32,687 nucleotides of DNA from Gammaproteobacteria bacterium (GTDB taxonomy: Bacteria > Pseudomonadota > Gammaproteobacteria > Immundisolibacterales > JAKLLR01). The notes under the pieces are model-generated. The model saw only the letters and a list, made by a program, of their open reading frames with translations, searched no databases and was not told the DNA's origin. Where the stretch lies: assembly GCA_022014175.1 (NCBI GenBank), contig JAKLLR010000012.1, positions 1 through 32,687 on the forward strand, written 5' to 3'. A program made the position numbers and the translations under genes. Shown piece by piece: positions 8,869-19,078 of the stretch (its first letter is position 1; each line of letters opens with the position of its first letter).

Positions 8869-9503
8869 CAAGAGCGAACCTGAGCCTGACAGATCAGTTT
8901 TTAGGCGCCCTCAATCAGGGTCTTCAGACCCTCTTGCCGGGCCAGCACCAAGACCCCGGACCTGCGGCCGAGATCGCCGAAACTCCACTGACAGCGGAAG
9001 AGAAAACCACTGCGGCTCAGCTGCTCAGAGTCGACCACTGCGGCGAAGTCTGCGCCCAGGCCCTCTATCTCGGGCAGGCCCTCACCGCACGGGACTCTAC
9101 CATCAGATCCCAATTGCAAGAGGCGGGCGGAGAGGAGGCGGACCATCTGCGCTGGTGTCAGCAAAGGCTCTCTGAACTGGGTGACCACAGCAGCCGACTG
9201 GATCCCCTGTTCTTCGCCGGCGCCCTTTCGATCGGGGTCCTGGCCGGACTGGCCGGGGATCGCTGGAGCCTCGGTTTTCTGGCCGAGACCGAGCGACAGG
9301 TCGAGGCCCATCTGGATCAGCATTTGCAGCAATTACCGGCGGCGGACCACCGCTCCCGGGCCATTCTTGAGCAGATGAAAGCGGATGAAATCCGCCACGC
9401 GGAGACCGCAACCAACGCCGGCGCGGCAGAGCTGCCGACCATTCTCCAGCAGTTAATGCGGCACTCCGCCCGGGTGATGACCCAGACCACCCGCTGGGTC
9501 TGA
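8865..9503 (+). CDS. coq7: 3-demethoxyubiquinol hydroxylase (Coq7 family)
   Basis: Di-iron motifs LLRVDHCGEVCAQALYLGQ, EEADHLRWC and MKADEIRHAETA. The start overlaps the glcF stop (ATGA). Confidence 0.93.
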   Translation: MTRANLSLTDQFLGALNQGLQTLLPGQHQDPGPAAEIAETPLTAEEKTTAAQLLRVDHCGEVCAQALYLGQALTARDSTIRSQLQEAGGEEADHLRWCQQRLSELGDHSSRLDPLFFAGALSIGVLAGLAGDRWSLGFLAETERQVEAHLDQHLQQLPAADHRSRAILEQMKADEIRHAETATNAGAAELPTILQQLMRHSARVMTQTTRWV

Positions 9504-9516
9504 TCGACCCCAGACC

Positions 9517-10821
9517 GTGCCCGACCTGATCCAAAAACTCCCCAGCGACTGGCCAGCCTTTGAGCGACAGCACGTCTGGCATCCCTACGCCTCCATGGTC
9601 AAGCCGATACCGGCCTATCCGGTCGCGTCCGCCAGCGGCGTGCGGCTCAAGCTGGAGGATGGCCGGCAACTGATCGACGGCATGTCCTCGTGGTGGTCCG
9701 CCATCCACGGTTACAACCACCCCCGGCTGAACGCCGCTGCGGAGACCCAACTGGCCGATATGAGCCATGTGATGTTCGGCGGATTGACCCATCGACCAGC
9801 GGCAGAGCTGGCAGCACGGTTAATTGAGCTGACCCCGGCGCCCCTAAACCGGGTCTTTTTTTCGGACTCCGGCTCAGTCGCGGTAGAGGTTGCGCTGAAG
9901 ATGGCACTGCAGTACTGGCAAGCCCGCGGCGAAACCCGGCGAACCCGCTTTCTCAGCTTCCGGGGCGGTTATCACGGTGATACCATCGGGGCGATGGCCG
10001 TAAGCGATCCCGAAAACGGACTGCACAGTCTGTTCTCTGGCACCCTCACCCAACAACTCTTTGCGCCGCGCCCTCCAAGCCGTGCCAGCGCTGCCTTCGA
10101 CTCCCGGCAGCTGGAGCAACTCCGTAAAACAGCGACAGACCATCGCGAGGAGCTGGCGGGTATCATCATCGAACCCCTGGTTCAGGGTGCCGGGGGCATG
10201 CATTTTTATCATCCAGACTATCTGCGCGAACTACGCCAGCTCTGCGACCAGCAGGGTCTGCTGCTGATCTTCGATGAAATCGCTACCGGCTTCGGCCGTA
10301 CCGGCAGTCTGTTTGCCACCGAGCAAGCTGGCGTGGTGCCAGATATCATCTGCCTCGGCAAAGCGCTTACCGGGGGATATATGAGCCTGGCCGCCACCCT
10401 CACCCGTGAGGCCGTCGCCAGCGGCATCTGCCAGGGTGATCCTGGGGTTTTTATGCACGGCCCCACTTTTATGGCCAACCCCCTGGCCTGCGCGGTGGCC
10501 AGTGCCAGCATCGACCTGCTGCTGGAGAGCCCCTGGCGGGCGCGAGTCCAGACCATTGAACAGGGCCTTCAAGCCGGGTTAATTCCGGTCTCGGAGCTGC
10601 CCGGGGTCGCGGATGTTCGGGTACTGGGCGCGATCGGAGTGGTTGAGATGAAACAGCCACTGGATGTGACCCGCACCCAGGCCGCACTGGTTGAACGGGG
10701 AGTCTGGCTCCGCCCGTTCGGCAAGCTGCTTTACACCATGCCACCCTACATTATCGACAGTAACGACCTGGCACACCTCACCGACACCATGTGCGAGGTT
10801 GTGGAATTAGTGGCCGACTAA
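9517..10821 (+). CDS. bioA: Adenosylmethionine-8-amino-7-oxononanoate aminotransferase
   Basis: HVWHPYASMVKPIPAYPVASASGVRLKLEDGRQLIDGMSSWWSAIHGYNHP...LIFDEIATGFGRTGSLFA...LGKALTGGYMSLAATL (PLP lysine). GTG start. Confidence 0.95.
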   Translation: MPDLIQKLPSDWPAFERQHVWHPYASMVKPIPAYPVASASGVRLKLEDGRQLIDGMSSWWSAIHGYNHPRLNAAAETQLADMSHVMFGGLTHRPAAELAARLIELTPAPLNRVFFSDSGSVAVEVALKMALQYWQARGETRRTRFLSFRGGYHGDTIGAMAVSDPENGLHSLFSGTLTQQLFAPRPPSRASAAFDSRQLEQLRKTATDHREELAGIIIEPLVQGAGGMHFYHPDYLRELRQLCDQQGLLLIFDEIATGFGRTGSLFATEQAGVVPDIICLGKALTGGYMSLAATLTREAVASGICQGDPGVFMHGPTFMANPLACAVASASIDLLLESPWRARVQTIEQGLQAGLIPVSELPGVADVRVLGAIGVVEMKQPLDVTRTQAALVERGVWLRPFGKLLYTMPPYIIDSNDLAHLTDTMCEVVELVAD

Positions 10822-10895
10822 AACAGGCCCTGCCGGTGACGGCAAAGTGCCACCCTCTGTATGACTCATAATCGAAATGAACGGGAGAAGCTACA

Positions 10896-11750
10896 GTGAC
10901 TAAATATATTGGCGCGCATGTCAGCGCCAGCGGGGGGGTTGATCGGGCACCTCTGAACGCCCAGGCCATCGGCGCCACCGCCTTCGCCCTGTTCACCAAA
11001 AACCAGCGCCAGTGGCAGGCCAAACCCCTCACCGACGAACAGATCGAAGCCTTTCAAAACAACTGTGAATCCGCGGGGTATGGCGCCGCACAGATCCTGC
11101 CCCACGACAGTTATCTGATTAACCTTGGGCATCCTGAAGCGGACTCTCTGGCCAAATCACAGGCCGCCTTCATCGATGAGATGGAGCGTTGCCAGCAGCT
11201 CGGGCTCAGGCTGCTGAACTTTCATCCCGGCAGCCATCTGCGGCAGATCAGTGAAGCCGACTGCCTCAGCCGCATTGCCCACTCCATCAACCTCGCGCTT
11301 GAGCGGACCGAAAGCGTAACCGCAGTGATTGAAAACACGGCGGGGCAAGGCAGCAATCTGGGCTTCCGCTTCGAGCAGATCGCCAGCATCATCGATCAAG
11401 TTGACGATACCTCCCGAGTCGGCGTCTGCCTCGACACCTGCCACACCCACTCCGCCGGTTACGACCTCTCGACAGAAGCCAGTGCCACCGCCGTATTCGC
11501 CGAATTCGAACAAGTTGTTGGCTTCCAATACCTCAGCGCCATGCATCTGAACGACTCAAAGACGCCTCTGGATAGCCATGTCGACCGCCACGCCAGCCTC
11601 GGCGCCGGCAGTTTAGGCTGGCCGGTGTTTCGCTACATCATGCAGGATGCCCGCTTCGACGGAATTCCCCTGGTGCTGGAGACCCCGAACTCCGACAACT
11701 GGCCGGTAGAGATTGCCAGGCTCAAAGAGATGGCTGCCCACGGGAGCTGA
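10896..11750 (+). CDS. nfo: Deoxyribonuclease IV (endonuclease IV)
   Basis: [40 protein letters not shown]...[15 protein letters not shown]...[21 protein letters not shown]...LETPN. Confidence 0.97.
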   Translation: MTKYIGAHVSASGGVDRAPLNAQAIGATAFALFTKNQRQWQAKPLTDEQIEAFQNNCESAGYGAAQILPHDSYLINLGHPEADSLAKSQAAFIDEMERCQQLGLRLLNFHPGSHLRQISEADCLSRIAHSINLALERTESVTAVIENTAGQGSNLGFRFEQIASIIDQVDDTSRVGVCLDTCHTHSAGYDLSTEASATAVFAEFEQVVGFQYLSAMHLNDSKTPLDSHVDRHASLGAGSLGWPVFRYIMQDARFDGIPLVLETPNSDNWPVEIARLKEMAAHGS

Positions 11751-11881
11751 TAGGCATCAAACCCCGCAACGGGGACTGAGGCAGGCTTTCGCCACCGCTC
11801 GGCTTCCGCCTGGAGGGGACGCTGACGCCGGACCGTTCCCGCCGGACACCCTATGGGGCTGCCTGCTACTGGTCGCAATCG

Positions 11882-12166
11882 GTGGCGGCATTACCCTGGC
11901 CACTCAGACTCCAGCTCCAGCAGATGCTGATCTGGCTGCGTAGTGCTGAGCGCCCCCAGGAGAGCCTTCGGCTGAAGCCGCTATGGCAAGCGATCCGCGG
12001 GCTGACCTCTGCGGAGGCAACCCGTCAGCTTGAAGCCATTCGCTGGCTGCAACGAGTGACCCACCACCTCTGGCGAATCTCGCGGCACCTCTATCGGGCT
12101 GACCAGCCGAAAGCCACGATAACGAGCTTGGCGGTATCGCGACCGACCCCGGTGGAGAGGAGCTAG
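11882..12166 (+). pseudogene. Possible small or frameshifted hypothetical ORF
   Basis: Only weak ORFs fill the nfo to 12222 gap. A TM-like stretch (LWGCLLLVAIGGGITLATQ) lies in one frame (ORF ending 11943) and an amphipathic tail (LLQ..WLQRVTHHLWRISRHLY type) in another. Confidence 0.2.
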
Positions 12167-12221
12167 CGGCCTTCGGGGATCTGCTAGAGTGAACCCGAAA
12201 CCCGTCAAAATAGGGAGGCTC

Positions 12222-13304
12222 ATGCCAGCCTTGACTGGCTCGCGTAAAACAGTGAGACACCATCTAGAAATCTGGCTGTTCGCGCTGCTGTCAAGCCTCG
12301 CCACACCCGTGTTTGCAGTCCATCCCGGCGCCTGGAGCAAAGACTGGCAGGAGGGGCGGTGGGAGTCAGCCCGACCGGACAGCCATGCTCCCATCGGCAT
12401 CATGGGCGACCACTGGCACAACAAGGATGGTGTGATGCTCGCCTACCGCTACGGCCTGACCGATATGCGCGGCCTGCGGGACGGCACCGACCACCTGAGC
12501 ACACAGCAGGTACTCGCCGACTTCCCGATCACACCCACTGCGATGCGCATGGAGCACCACATGTTCAGCATGATGTACGCCCCGGTGCAGGGGATGACTC
12601 TCATGCTCGGCCTGCCCGTGAAGCAGCTGCGGATGGACCATCTCACCGCAGGCGGTGCCCGCTTCCGCACCGACGCGAGCGGCATCGGAGATCTCTCGAC
12701 GGCTGCCCTTTTTGTGCTGCGCGAGACCGGGCGCAAACGACTCCATCTGACCCTGGGGCTCTCGCTGCCAACCGGCTCCATCGACCGGTCCGACCGGACC
12801 CCCGCTGGTCGTGCTCGACTGCCCTATCCCATGCAACTGGGGTCAGGCACCTTCGATCTATTACCCGGCCTCACCTACATGCAGCAACGGGATATGTTCT
12901 CCTGGGGCGGGCAAGCCCGAGCCACCATGCGACTGGGACGCAACAGCAACAATTACAGTCTGGGCGATAGCTACAACGCGGACATCTGGATCAGCAAACC
13001 GCTGCATCCGGAATGGAGTGCCTCCCTGCGCCTGAGCGGAATCGATCAGGACAAGGTTGATGGCGCCGACCCCGCCCTCAACCCGGCACTGGTGCCCACC
13101 GCAGCACCGAATCTACAGGGGCGGCGACGGGCAGATTTACATGCGGGCCTGAACTATCACGCCCTCAAAGGCGCCCTGAAAGGACATCGAATTGCGATCG
13201 AATTCAGCCAACCCGTTTATCAGAAGCTCAACGGCCCCCAACTCGAAACGGACTGGGGGCTGATGATCGGCTGGCAGTACGCATTCAAACTCAGACGGAA
13301 GTAA
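12222..13304 (+). CDS. Outer-membrane transporter-like beta-barrel protein
   Basis: Signal peptide, then GIMGDHWHNKDGVMLAYRYGLTDMRGLRDGTDHLSTQQVL...MEHHMFSMMYAPVQGMTLMLGLPVKQLRMDH, repeated amphipathic strands and a C-terminal beta strand. ATG 12222 has a strong GGGAGG RBS; the track start 12189 is GTG. Confidence 0.75.
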   Translation: MPALTGSRKTVRHHLEIWLFALLSSLATPVFAVHPGAWSKDWQEGRWESARPDSHAPIGIMGDHWHNKDGVMLAYRYGLTDMRGLRDGTDHLSTQQVLADFPITPTAMRMEHHMFSMMYAPVQGMTLMLGLPVKQLRMDHLTAGGARFRTDASGIGDLSTAALFVLRETGRKRLHLTLGLSLPTGSIDRSDRTPAGRARLPYPMQLGSGTFDLLPGLTYMQQRDMFSWGGQARATMRLGRNSNNYSLGDSYNADIWISKPLHPEWSASLRLSGIDQDKVDGADPALNPALVPTAAPNLQGRRRADLHAGLNYHALKGALKGHRIAIEFSQPVYQKLNGPQLETDWGLMIGWQYAFKLRRK

Positions 13305-13311
13305 GGCGCCG

Positions 13312-13911
13312 TCACTCTGGGCCAGGCCGGGCCATATCCTCTACCGTCCAGGTCACCGGCGGTGCGTTTTTCAACGCCCGGCATGCGGGGGTCACCACCA
13401 TGTCGTTGATCTCCCCGGCAGAGGCTTTGCTACTCAGGCCAGGCGGTAACTGACCCTCTTTACCATACTCGACCGCCTTGCCTGCGGTGCTGGCGACCAG
13501 AATCGTCTCTTCGTTGTCATCCCAGCCAAAAATAGCGGCATGGGGGATGCAGGCGGGCACAATGAACGAATCACCGGCGCGCAGCACCTTCTCAAATTCG
13601 CCGTTGTAACCCGACTTGTAATACATGCTGCCTTTGACAACATAGCCAGAGTCTTCGTCATGCCGACTGATGCTGGCGGGAATACTCCAGCCCTTGCCAG
13701 CGTCCACCTTGAGACTGATATAGGTCAGGTTTGGCCCGTGCCAATGGCGAAGGTAGAGGCCGGAGCCCGGCGCAACTTCAAACATGTCGTCAGTTGGGGT
13801 AAAAAAACGAACGTCTTCCGGTCTGTACTCGGCGGCTTCGTTCGCCAGTAACAGCCCCGATGACAGGGCCAAAACAAGGGCAACCAGCCCACTCTTCAAT
13901 GTGATCTGCAT
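13312..13911 (-). CDS. Secreted cupin-domain protein (copy A)
   Basis: Signal peptide MQITLKSGLVALVLALSSGLLLANEA; cupin core ISRHDEDSGYVVKGSMYYKSGY...VLRAGDSFIVPACIPHAAIFGWDDNE. ATG 13911 has GAGGAG upstream. Confidence 0.85.
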   Translation of the reverse strand: MQITLKSGLVALVLALSSGLLLANEAAEYRPEDVRFFTPTDDMFEVAPGSGLYLRHWHGPNLTYISLKVDAGKGWSIPASISRHDEDSGYVVKGSMYYKSGYNGEFEKVLRAGDSFIVPACIPHAAIFGWDDNEETILVASTAGKAVEYGKEGQLPPGLSSKASAGEINDMVVTPACRALKNAPPVTWTVEDMARPGPE

Positions 13912-14067
13912 GCTCAATTCTCCTCATTATTTATAAAATTCAGTTAGATCGGCCGCAGACCACTATGAACCCGGATGGCCGCTACCGGTAGTGATTCAAC
14001 CAGATCCATTCTGCGGAATCACCCCATGCCTCGACCTGCAATGACGACTGAACGCCCTAAGCGGAGA

Positions 14068-14724
14068 TCAAAAACACAACGGTGACACCGCCCGGCTCAA
14101 AACAGTTTGAACCGATCGTTCCTCCGAACCCAGGCGCGGCATATCTACGGCTGTCCAGGTAACCGGTGGCGTACTTTTCATCGCCCGGCACTCCGGCGTC
14201 ACCACCATAGCGTTGATCTCCCCAGCGGTCGCCTTACTGCTAAAACCGATGGGCAGCTGCCCCTCCTCCCCATATTCCGTTGCTTTATCCGCTGTACTGG
14301 CGACGAGCACGGTCTCTTCGTTGTTATCCCAGCCAAAAATTACCGCGTGGGGCGCACAGGCAGGCACCATAAAGGCGTCACCGGCCCGCAGTACCTTGGT
14401 ATATTCGCCGTCGTAACCCGCCTTGTAATATATGCTGCCCCTAATTACATAACCGCCGTCTTCACCGTGGCGACTAATGCTGGGAGGGATGATATGGCCC
14501 AGCCCCTCATTCACTCTGAGGCCGATATAAGTCATGTTCGGGCCGTTCCAGTGGCGTAGAGAGAGCCCTGCTTCGGTGCCCACCTGGAATAGATCTTTAG
14601 TGGGGTCGAAGAAGCGAACCTCTTCCGGCTTGTACTCCTGCCCCTCCATCTCGGCGGCGAACTGCAAACAGGATGACATTGGACTGATCCCGGCGAGCAG
14701 TCCGATCTTGCGTTTTAGTTCCAC
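14068..14724 (-). CDS. Cupin-domain protein (copy B, paralogue of the 13312 gene)
   Basis: Collinear with copy A over nearly the whole mature protein (EYKPEEVRFFDPTKDLFQV...RAGDAFMVPACAPHAVIFGWDNNEETVLVASTADKATEYG...). GTG start. Confidence 0.85.
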   Translation of the reverse strand: MELKRKIGLLAGISPMSSCLQFAAEMEGQEYKPEEVRFFDPTKDLFQVGTEAGLSLRHWNGPNMTYIGLRVNEGLGHIIPPSISRHGEDGGYVIRGSIYYKAGYDGEYTKVLRAGDAFMVPACAPHAVIFGWDNNEETVLVASTADKATEYGEEGQLPIGFSSKATAGEINAMVVTPECRAMKSTPPVTWTAVDMPRLGSEERSVQTVLSRAVSPLCF

Positions 14725-14785
14725 GTTTTCATCCCCTCATTATTTTGCTGTTCAGCGGGGTCAGTCTCTTCCGCCGAGCAGCTCG

Positions 14786-15508
14786 CTATAGCCAGGGCGA
14801 TTCGCAACATAACGGTACCCTGTCGTGGATCTGCATGCCGGTAGCGTGATGATTAATCCTCACTGCAATGGCCTCAACCCCCTGGGCCATGACCTCGGCC
14901 AGGGTAGTGGCATAGTCTGGGTCAATCTCTGCGGCAACCTCAAAGCCATCGCCTTCCGGCCGATTGACCGCGAACAGAATCATTCCCCGCTCTCCCCGGG
15001 CAACCAGTTCAGCTAGCAGGGTCAGATGTTTACGGCCCCGCGCGGTCACCGCATCGGGGAATCGGACCCGGTTACCGGTTAACAGCGTCGTGTTTTTGAC
15101 CTCAATCCAGAGATCCGGTTTACTGGCCGCTGCAAGCCGGAAATCCAGGCGAGAGCGGGTATGACCGGGCAGGTCGAGAGTCACCTCCGGGGTCACCCGG
15201 AGATAATCGTCAATCCCCTTGACAGATCCGGCTCGCAAGGCCTCTTCCACCACTGGATTGGTTCGGCCGGTATGGACCCCGATCCATCCACCCCCCATAT
15301 CGACTCGCTCCAGAGTCCAGGCGAGTTTACGCTTGGGGTTATCGCTATGGGAGAGCTGTACTGGCGCACCCGGTGCCCAGCAGCCGGTCATGCTGCCAGT
15401 GTTGGGGCAGTGGGCGACGACCTCCCGGCCGTCATCCAGCGTCACATCAGCCAGGAAGCGTTTGTAACGCCTCTGAATTCGGCCGTTGACCAGCGGGGGT
15501 AGCTCCAT
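14786..15508 (-). CDS. sfsA: DNA/RNA nuclease SfsA (sugar fermentation stimulation protein)
   Basis: MELPPLVNGRIQRRYKRFLADVTLDDGREVVAHCPNTGSMTGCWAPGAPVQLSHSDNPKRKLAWTLE; VEVKNTTLL-like and FPDAVTARGRKHL motifs. Confidence 0.96.
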   Translation of the reverse strand: MELPPLVNGRIQRRYKRFLADVTLDDGREVVAHCPNTGSMTGCWAPGAPVQLSHSDNPKRKLAWTLERVDMGGGWIGVHTGRTNPVVEEALRAGSVKGIDDYLRVTPEVTLDLPGHTRSRLDFRLAAASKPDLWIEVKNTTLLTGNRVRFPDAVTARGRKHLTLLAELVARGERGMILFAVNRPEGDGFEVAAEIDPDYATTLAEVMAQGVEAIAVRINHHATGMQIHDRVPLCCESPWL

Positions 15509-15520
15509 CGAAAAAACGGG

Positions 15521-18500
15521 TTACGCCAGTTCGCAGACCAGGTCTCCTGCCCCCACCGCAGCCCCCGCACTCAGGGGTAACCGTTTGACCACCCCGTCAC
15601 GGGGTGCCAACACCTGGTTCAACAGTTTCATCGCCTCGGTGCTGAGCAGCTTCTGACCCTCGGTCACCTCATCACCCTCGGTGACGTAGAGTTCTGCCAG
15701 GATGCCGGCCATGGGCGCACCGATCTGATTAACATCATCCGGATCCGCTTGCTGATTTGTCGCCACTTCGACATTGGCGGAGCGGTCGCTCACAACCTGA
15801 GCCCGGCGCTGGCCGTTCAGCTCGAAGAAAATTTCCCGGTTACCATTGGCCTGTAGCTCCCCCACCGCCAGCAGCTTCAGGATCAGGGTCTTGCCGGGCT
15901 CGATCTCCACAGCAAGCTCTTCACCGATTTTCGGACCGTAGAAAAACAGCGCGGTCTCTAATACCGAGACATCCCCAAAGCGTTCGTTAAAACGGGTGTA
16001 ATCCGTGAATACTTTCGGATACAAAGAGTAAGCGCTTACTTCGTCTTCGCTCGCCTCCCGCCCCAGGTCTTTACTCAGTGCGACCCGGTTACCGTCAAAA
16101 TCGTAAGGCTCCAGCAGCGCTCCGGGGCGTATCTTAATCGGCGCCTGGCTGCCAAGCACCGCTTTCTGCAGTTCTGGCGGGAAGCCTCCATCCGGCTGCC
16201 CCATCATGCCCCCGAGCAGGGAGACAAACGACTCCGGATAGGCCAGCTCGGTGCCCCTCTCCAGCACATCATCCGGGGTCAGGTCGTTCTGCACCATGAA
16301 CAGCGCCATGTCACCCACCGCTTTGGATGAGGGGGTCACTTTGATGATGTCACCGAGCATATCGTTCACTGTACGGTAGGCCCGCCGCACTTCATCCCAA
16401 CGCGCCCCAAGCCCCACGGAGACCGCCTGGGGCCGCAAATTGGAGTACTGACCACCCGGAATTTCATGGTGATAGACGTCCGCTGTGCCCGCTTTAAGAC
16501 CGCTCTCGAACGGTGCGTAGGCCTCTCGGGTACTCTCCCAGTAATCGGCCAGCTGCTGCAAACCGTCGGGGTCCAGACCGGTATCCCGGGGGCTGCCCTG
16601 CAGGGCGGTGACTAACGCATTCAGAGAGGGCTGAGAAGTCACCCCGGACATTGAGCTGATCGCCGCATCCACCACATCAACCCCGGCGGCGCTGGCCGCC
16701 AACAGGGTCGCAACCCCGTTGCCGCTGGTGTCGTGGGTATGCAGATGAACCGGGATGGTGAGGCTGTTTTTAAGCTCTGTCACCAGAATGCGAGCTGCAT
16801 CCGGTTTCAGCAGACCCGCCATATCCTTGATCGCCAGAATATGGGCACCCGCCTGCTCCAGCGCCCGGGCCCGCTCGATATAGTAGGGCAGGGTGAACTT
16901 GGTCCGGCTGGAGTCGTTGATATCACCGCTATAGCAGACTGCCGCTTCCGCGATCTTGCCAGTCTCAATCACCCTGGCGATGCAGGGCCGCAGCCCTTCA
17001 ACCCAGTTCAGGCAATCAAAAATACGGAATACATCAATACCATTGTCGGCTGCCTGATCGATAAAGTGATTAACCACATTATCGGGATAGTTGGTGTAAC
17101 CCACCGCGTTACCGGAGCGCAGCAGCATCTGCAGCAAGGTGCCTGGCATTAACCGCCGCAGCTGACGTAACCGCTCCCAGGGGTCTTCATGCAGAAAACG
17201 GTAAGCTACATCAAAGGTCGCGCCGCCCCACATTTCGGACGAGAACAGATCACCGGCCAGGTGGGCGGTCGCCGGGGCAATCCGATAGAGATCACGGCTG
17301 CGAACCCGGGTCGCCAGCAGAGACTGATGGGCATCCCTGAAGGTGGTATCCGTCAGCAGCAGCCGGGGTTGCTCCAGCAGCCATTTGCCCAGCGCCTCCG
17401 GACCCTTCTCACTGAATACCGAATAAGCCGGAGACGGGGGAGGGGTGGTCTGCGCGACCCGAGGCAGGATCGGCTCCGGCAACCCTTTCGGAATCTGCGC
17501 TGTCGTGATGCCAGGGAATCCGTTCACCACCAGTTCCGACAGATACTCCAGAAGACGATTGGCACGATCCTTACGGGGCGCAAACTGAAGCAACTCCGGA
17601 TTCTGATCAATAAAATTGGTGTCAAATTCACCGCTGAGAAACTCCGGGTGCTGCAGCAGATTCTCCAGAAACGGGATATTGGTCTTGACCCCCCGAATCC
17701 GAAATTCTCGCAACGACCTCAGAGCCTTGGCTGCCGCCTGATCGAAATCCAGCGCCCAACAGCAGACTTTCATCAGCAGAGAGTCGTAGTGAGGGGTGAT
17801 CACGGAACCCGTGAACCCGGCACCAGTATCCAGCCGAATACCAAAGCCCTCGCCGGGCCGGAAGGTCGAAATGCGACCGGTATCCGGAGCAAAACCGTTG
17901 GCGGGGTCCTCAGTGGTGAGCCGGAGCTGGATGCAGTAACCGCTCTTCTTGACCTGCCCCTGAGAGGCAATGCGAATCGCCTCTGAACCCAGCGCATAAC
18001 CCTCCGCCACCTTGATCTGGCACTGCACCAAATCCCGTCCGGTGATCACCTCAGTGATAGTATGCTCCACCTGAATTCGGGGATTTACTTCAATGAAGTA
18101 GTGCTGCCCGCTGCCATCCACCAGAAATTCCACGGTGCCCGCGTTGCGGTAACTCACAGAACCCGCAATTTTGAGGGCATCCGCATAGAGGGCCTCACGC
18201 TGGGCCTTGCTCAGGGTCAGAGAGGGGGCGATCTCCACCACTTTTTGGTGGCGCCGCTGGACGGAACAGTCCCGCTCGAACAGATGCACCAGATTGCCGT
18301 AGGCGTCTCCCAGCACCTGCACCTCAATGTGCTTGGGGCTGGCCAGATACTTCTCCACAAAAATCCGGGGGCTGCCGAATGCAGCCTGGGCCTCTGCCCG
18401 ACCGCGGCTCATCGCCGCCACCAGCTCATCATCACTGTTGACAATGGTCATACCACGACCGCCACCACCCAGAGCCGCTTTAACAATCAGCGGATAACCC

Positions 18501-18994
18501 GCAGTCACCGCAAATGCCAGAGCGTCCTGGTCCCGCTCAATGACGCCATCCGTGCCGGGGATGACGGGCACGCCAGCCTTGATCGCCACATCGCGGGCAG
18601 AGACCTTGTCTCCCAGCTCGTCCAAAACCCGGGAAGGGGGGCCGATAAAGACAATGCCCGCCGCTTCGCAGGCCCTGGCAAAGTGCGCATTTTCCGAGAG
18701 AAAGCCGTAACCCGGATGGATCGCGTCGATATCCTTCTCCAACGCCAGCGCAATAATCTCATCAATCGCCAGATAGGCCTGAATCGGCGAAAGCCCGGCA
18801 CCAATCTGGTAGGCCTCATCCGCCTTGTAACGGTGCAGGGTCAGCCGATCTTCATCGGAGTAGATCGCAACGGTGGTAATGCCCAACTCGGTACAGGCCC
18901 GGAAAACCCGAATCGCGATCTCCCCACGGTTGGCGACCAAAACCCGTTTGAAAGGCGTTATTGTCGGGGCGGCTGTGGACTCAGACATTATCAA
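15521..18994 (-). CDS. pyc: Pyruvate carboxylase, single-chain
   Basis: 1157 aa: biotin carboxylase (KRVLVANRGEIAIRVFRACTELG; GGGGRGM), carboxyltransferase (DTTFRDAHQSLLATRVR) and C-terminal biotinyl domain (STEAMKLLNQVLAP). Confidence 0.97.
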   Translation of the reverse strand: MIMSESTAAPTITPFKRVLVANRGEIAIRVFRACTELGITTVAIYSDEDRLTLHRYKADEAYQIGAGLSPIQAYLAIDEIIALALEKDIDAIHPGYGFLSENAHFARACEAAGIVFIGPPSRVLDELGDKVSARDVAIKAGVPVIPGTDGVIERDQDALAFAVTAGYPLIVKAALGGGGRGMTIVNSDDELVAAMSRGRAEAQAAFGSPRIFVEKYLASPKHIEVQVLGDAYGNLVHLFERDCSVQRRHQKVVEIAPSLTLSKAQREALYADALKIAGSVSYRNAGTVEFLVDGSGQHYFIEVNPRIQVEHTITEVITGRDLVQCQIKVAEGYALGSEAIRIASQGQVKKSGYCIQLRLTTEDPANGFAPDTGRISTFRPGEGFGIRLDTGAGFTGSVITPHYDSLLMKVCCWALDFDQAAAKALRSLREFRIRGVKTNIPFLENLLQHPEFLSGEFDTNFIDQNPELLQFAPRKDRANRLLEYLSELVVNGFPGITTAQIPKGLPEPILPRVAQTTPPPSPAYSVFSEKGPEALGKWLLEQPRLLLTDTTFRDAHQSLLATRVRSRDLYRIAPATAHLAGDLFSSEMWGGATFDVAYRFLHEDPWERLRQLRRLMPGTLLQMLLRSGNAVGYTNYPDNVVNHFIDQAADNGIDVFRIFDCLNWVEGLRPCIARVIETGKIAEAAVCYSGDINDSSRTKFTLPYYIERARALEQAGAHILAIKDMAGLLKPDAARILVTELKNSLTIPVHLHTHDTSGNGVATLLAASAAGVDVVDAAISSMSGVTSQPSLNALVTALQGSPRDTGLDPDGLQQLADYWESTREAYAPFESGLKAGTADVYHHEIPGGQYSNLRPQAVSVGLGARWDEVRRAYRTVNDMLGDIIKVTPSSKAVGDMALFMVQNDLTPDDVLERGTELAYPESFVSLLGGMMGQPDGGFPPELQKAVLGSQAPIKIRPGALLEPYDFDGNRVALSKDLGREASEDEVSAYSLYPKVFTDYTRFNERFGDVSVLETALFFYGPKIGEELAVEIEPGKTLILKLLAVGELQANGNREIFFELNGQRRAQVVSDRSANVEVATNQQADPDDVNQIGAPMAGILAELYVTEGDEVTEGQKLLSTEAMKLLNQVLAPRDGVVKRLPLSAGAAVGAGDLVCELA

Positions 18995-19078
18995 TTAATT
19001 CCGTTTTGGGGCAGACAACCACCATTCTGGTGCAATTTCCCACGGGTGCAAGCCCCGGAGAGGGCAACCCTGTCAACG

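Noticed and set aside
13991-14022. GTGATTC ... GAATCAC inverted repeat between the two cupin genes
   Set aside because: 7-bp arms with an 18-nt loop; too weak to call operator or terminator without conservation.
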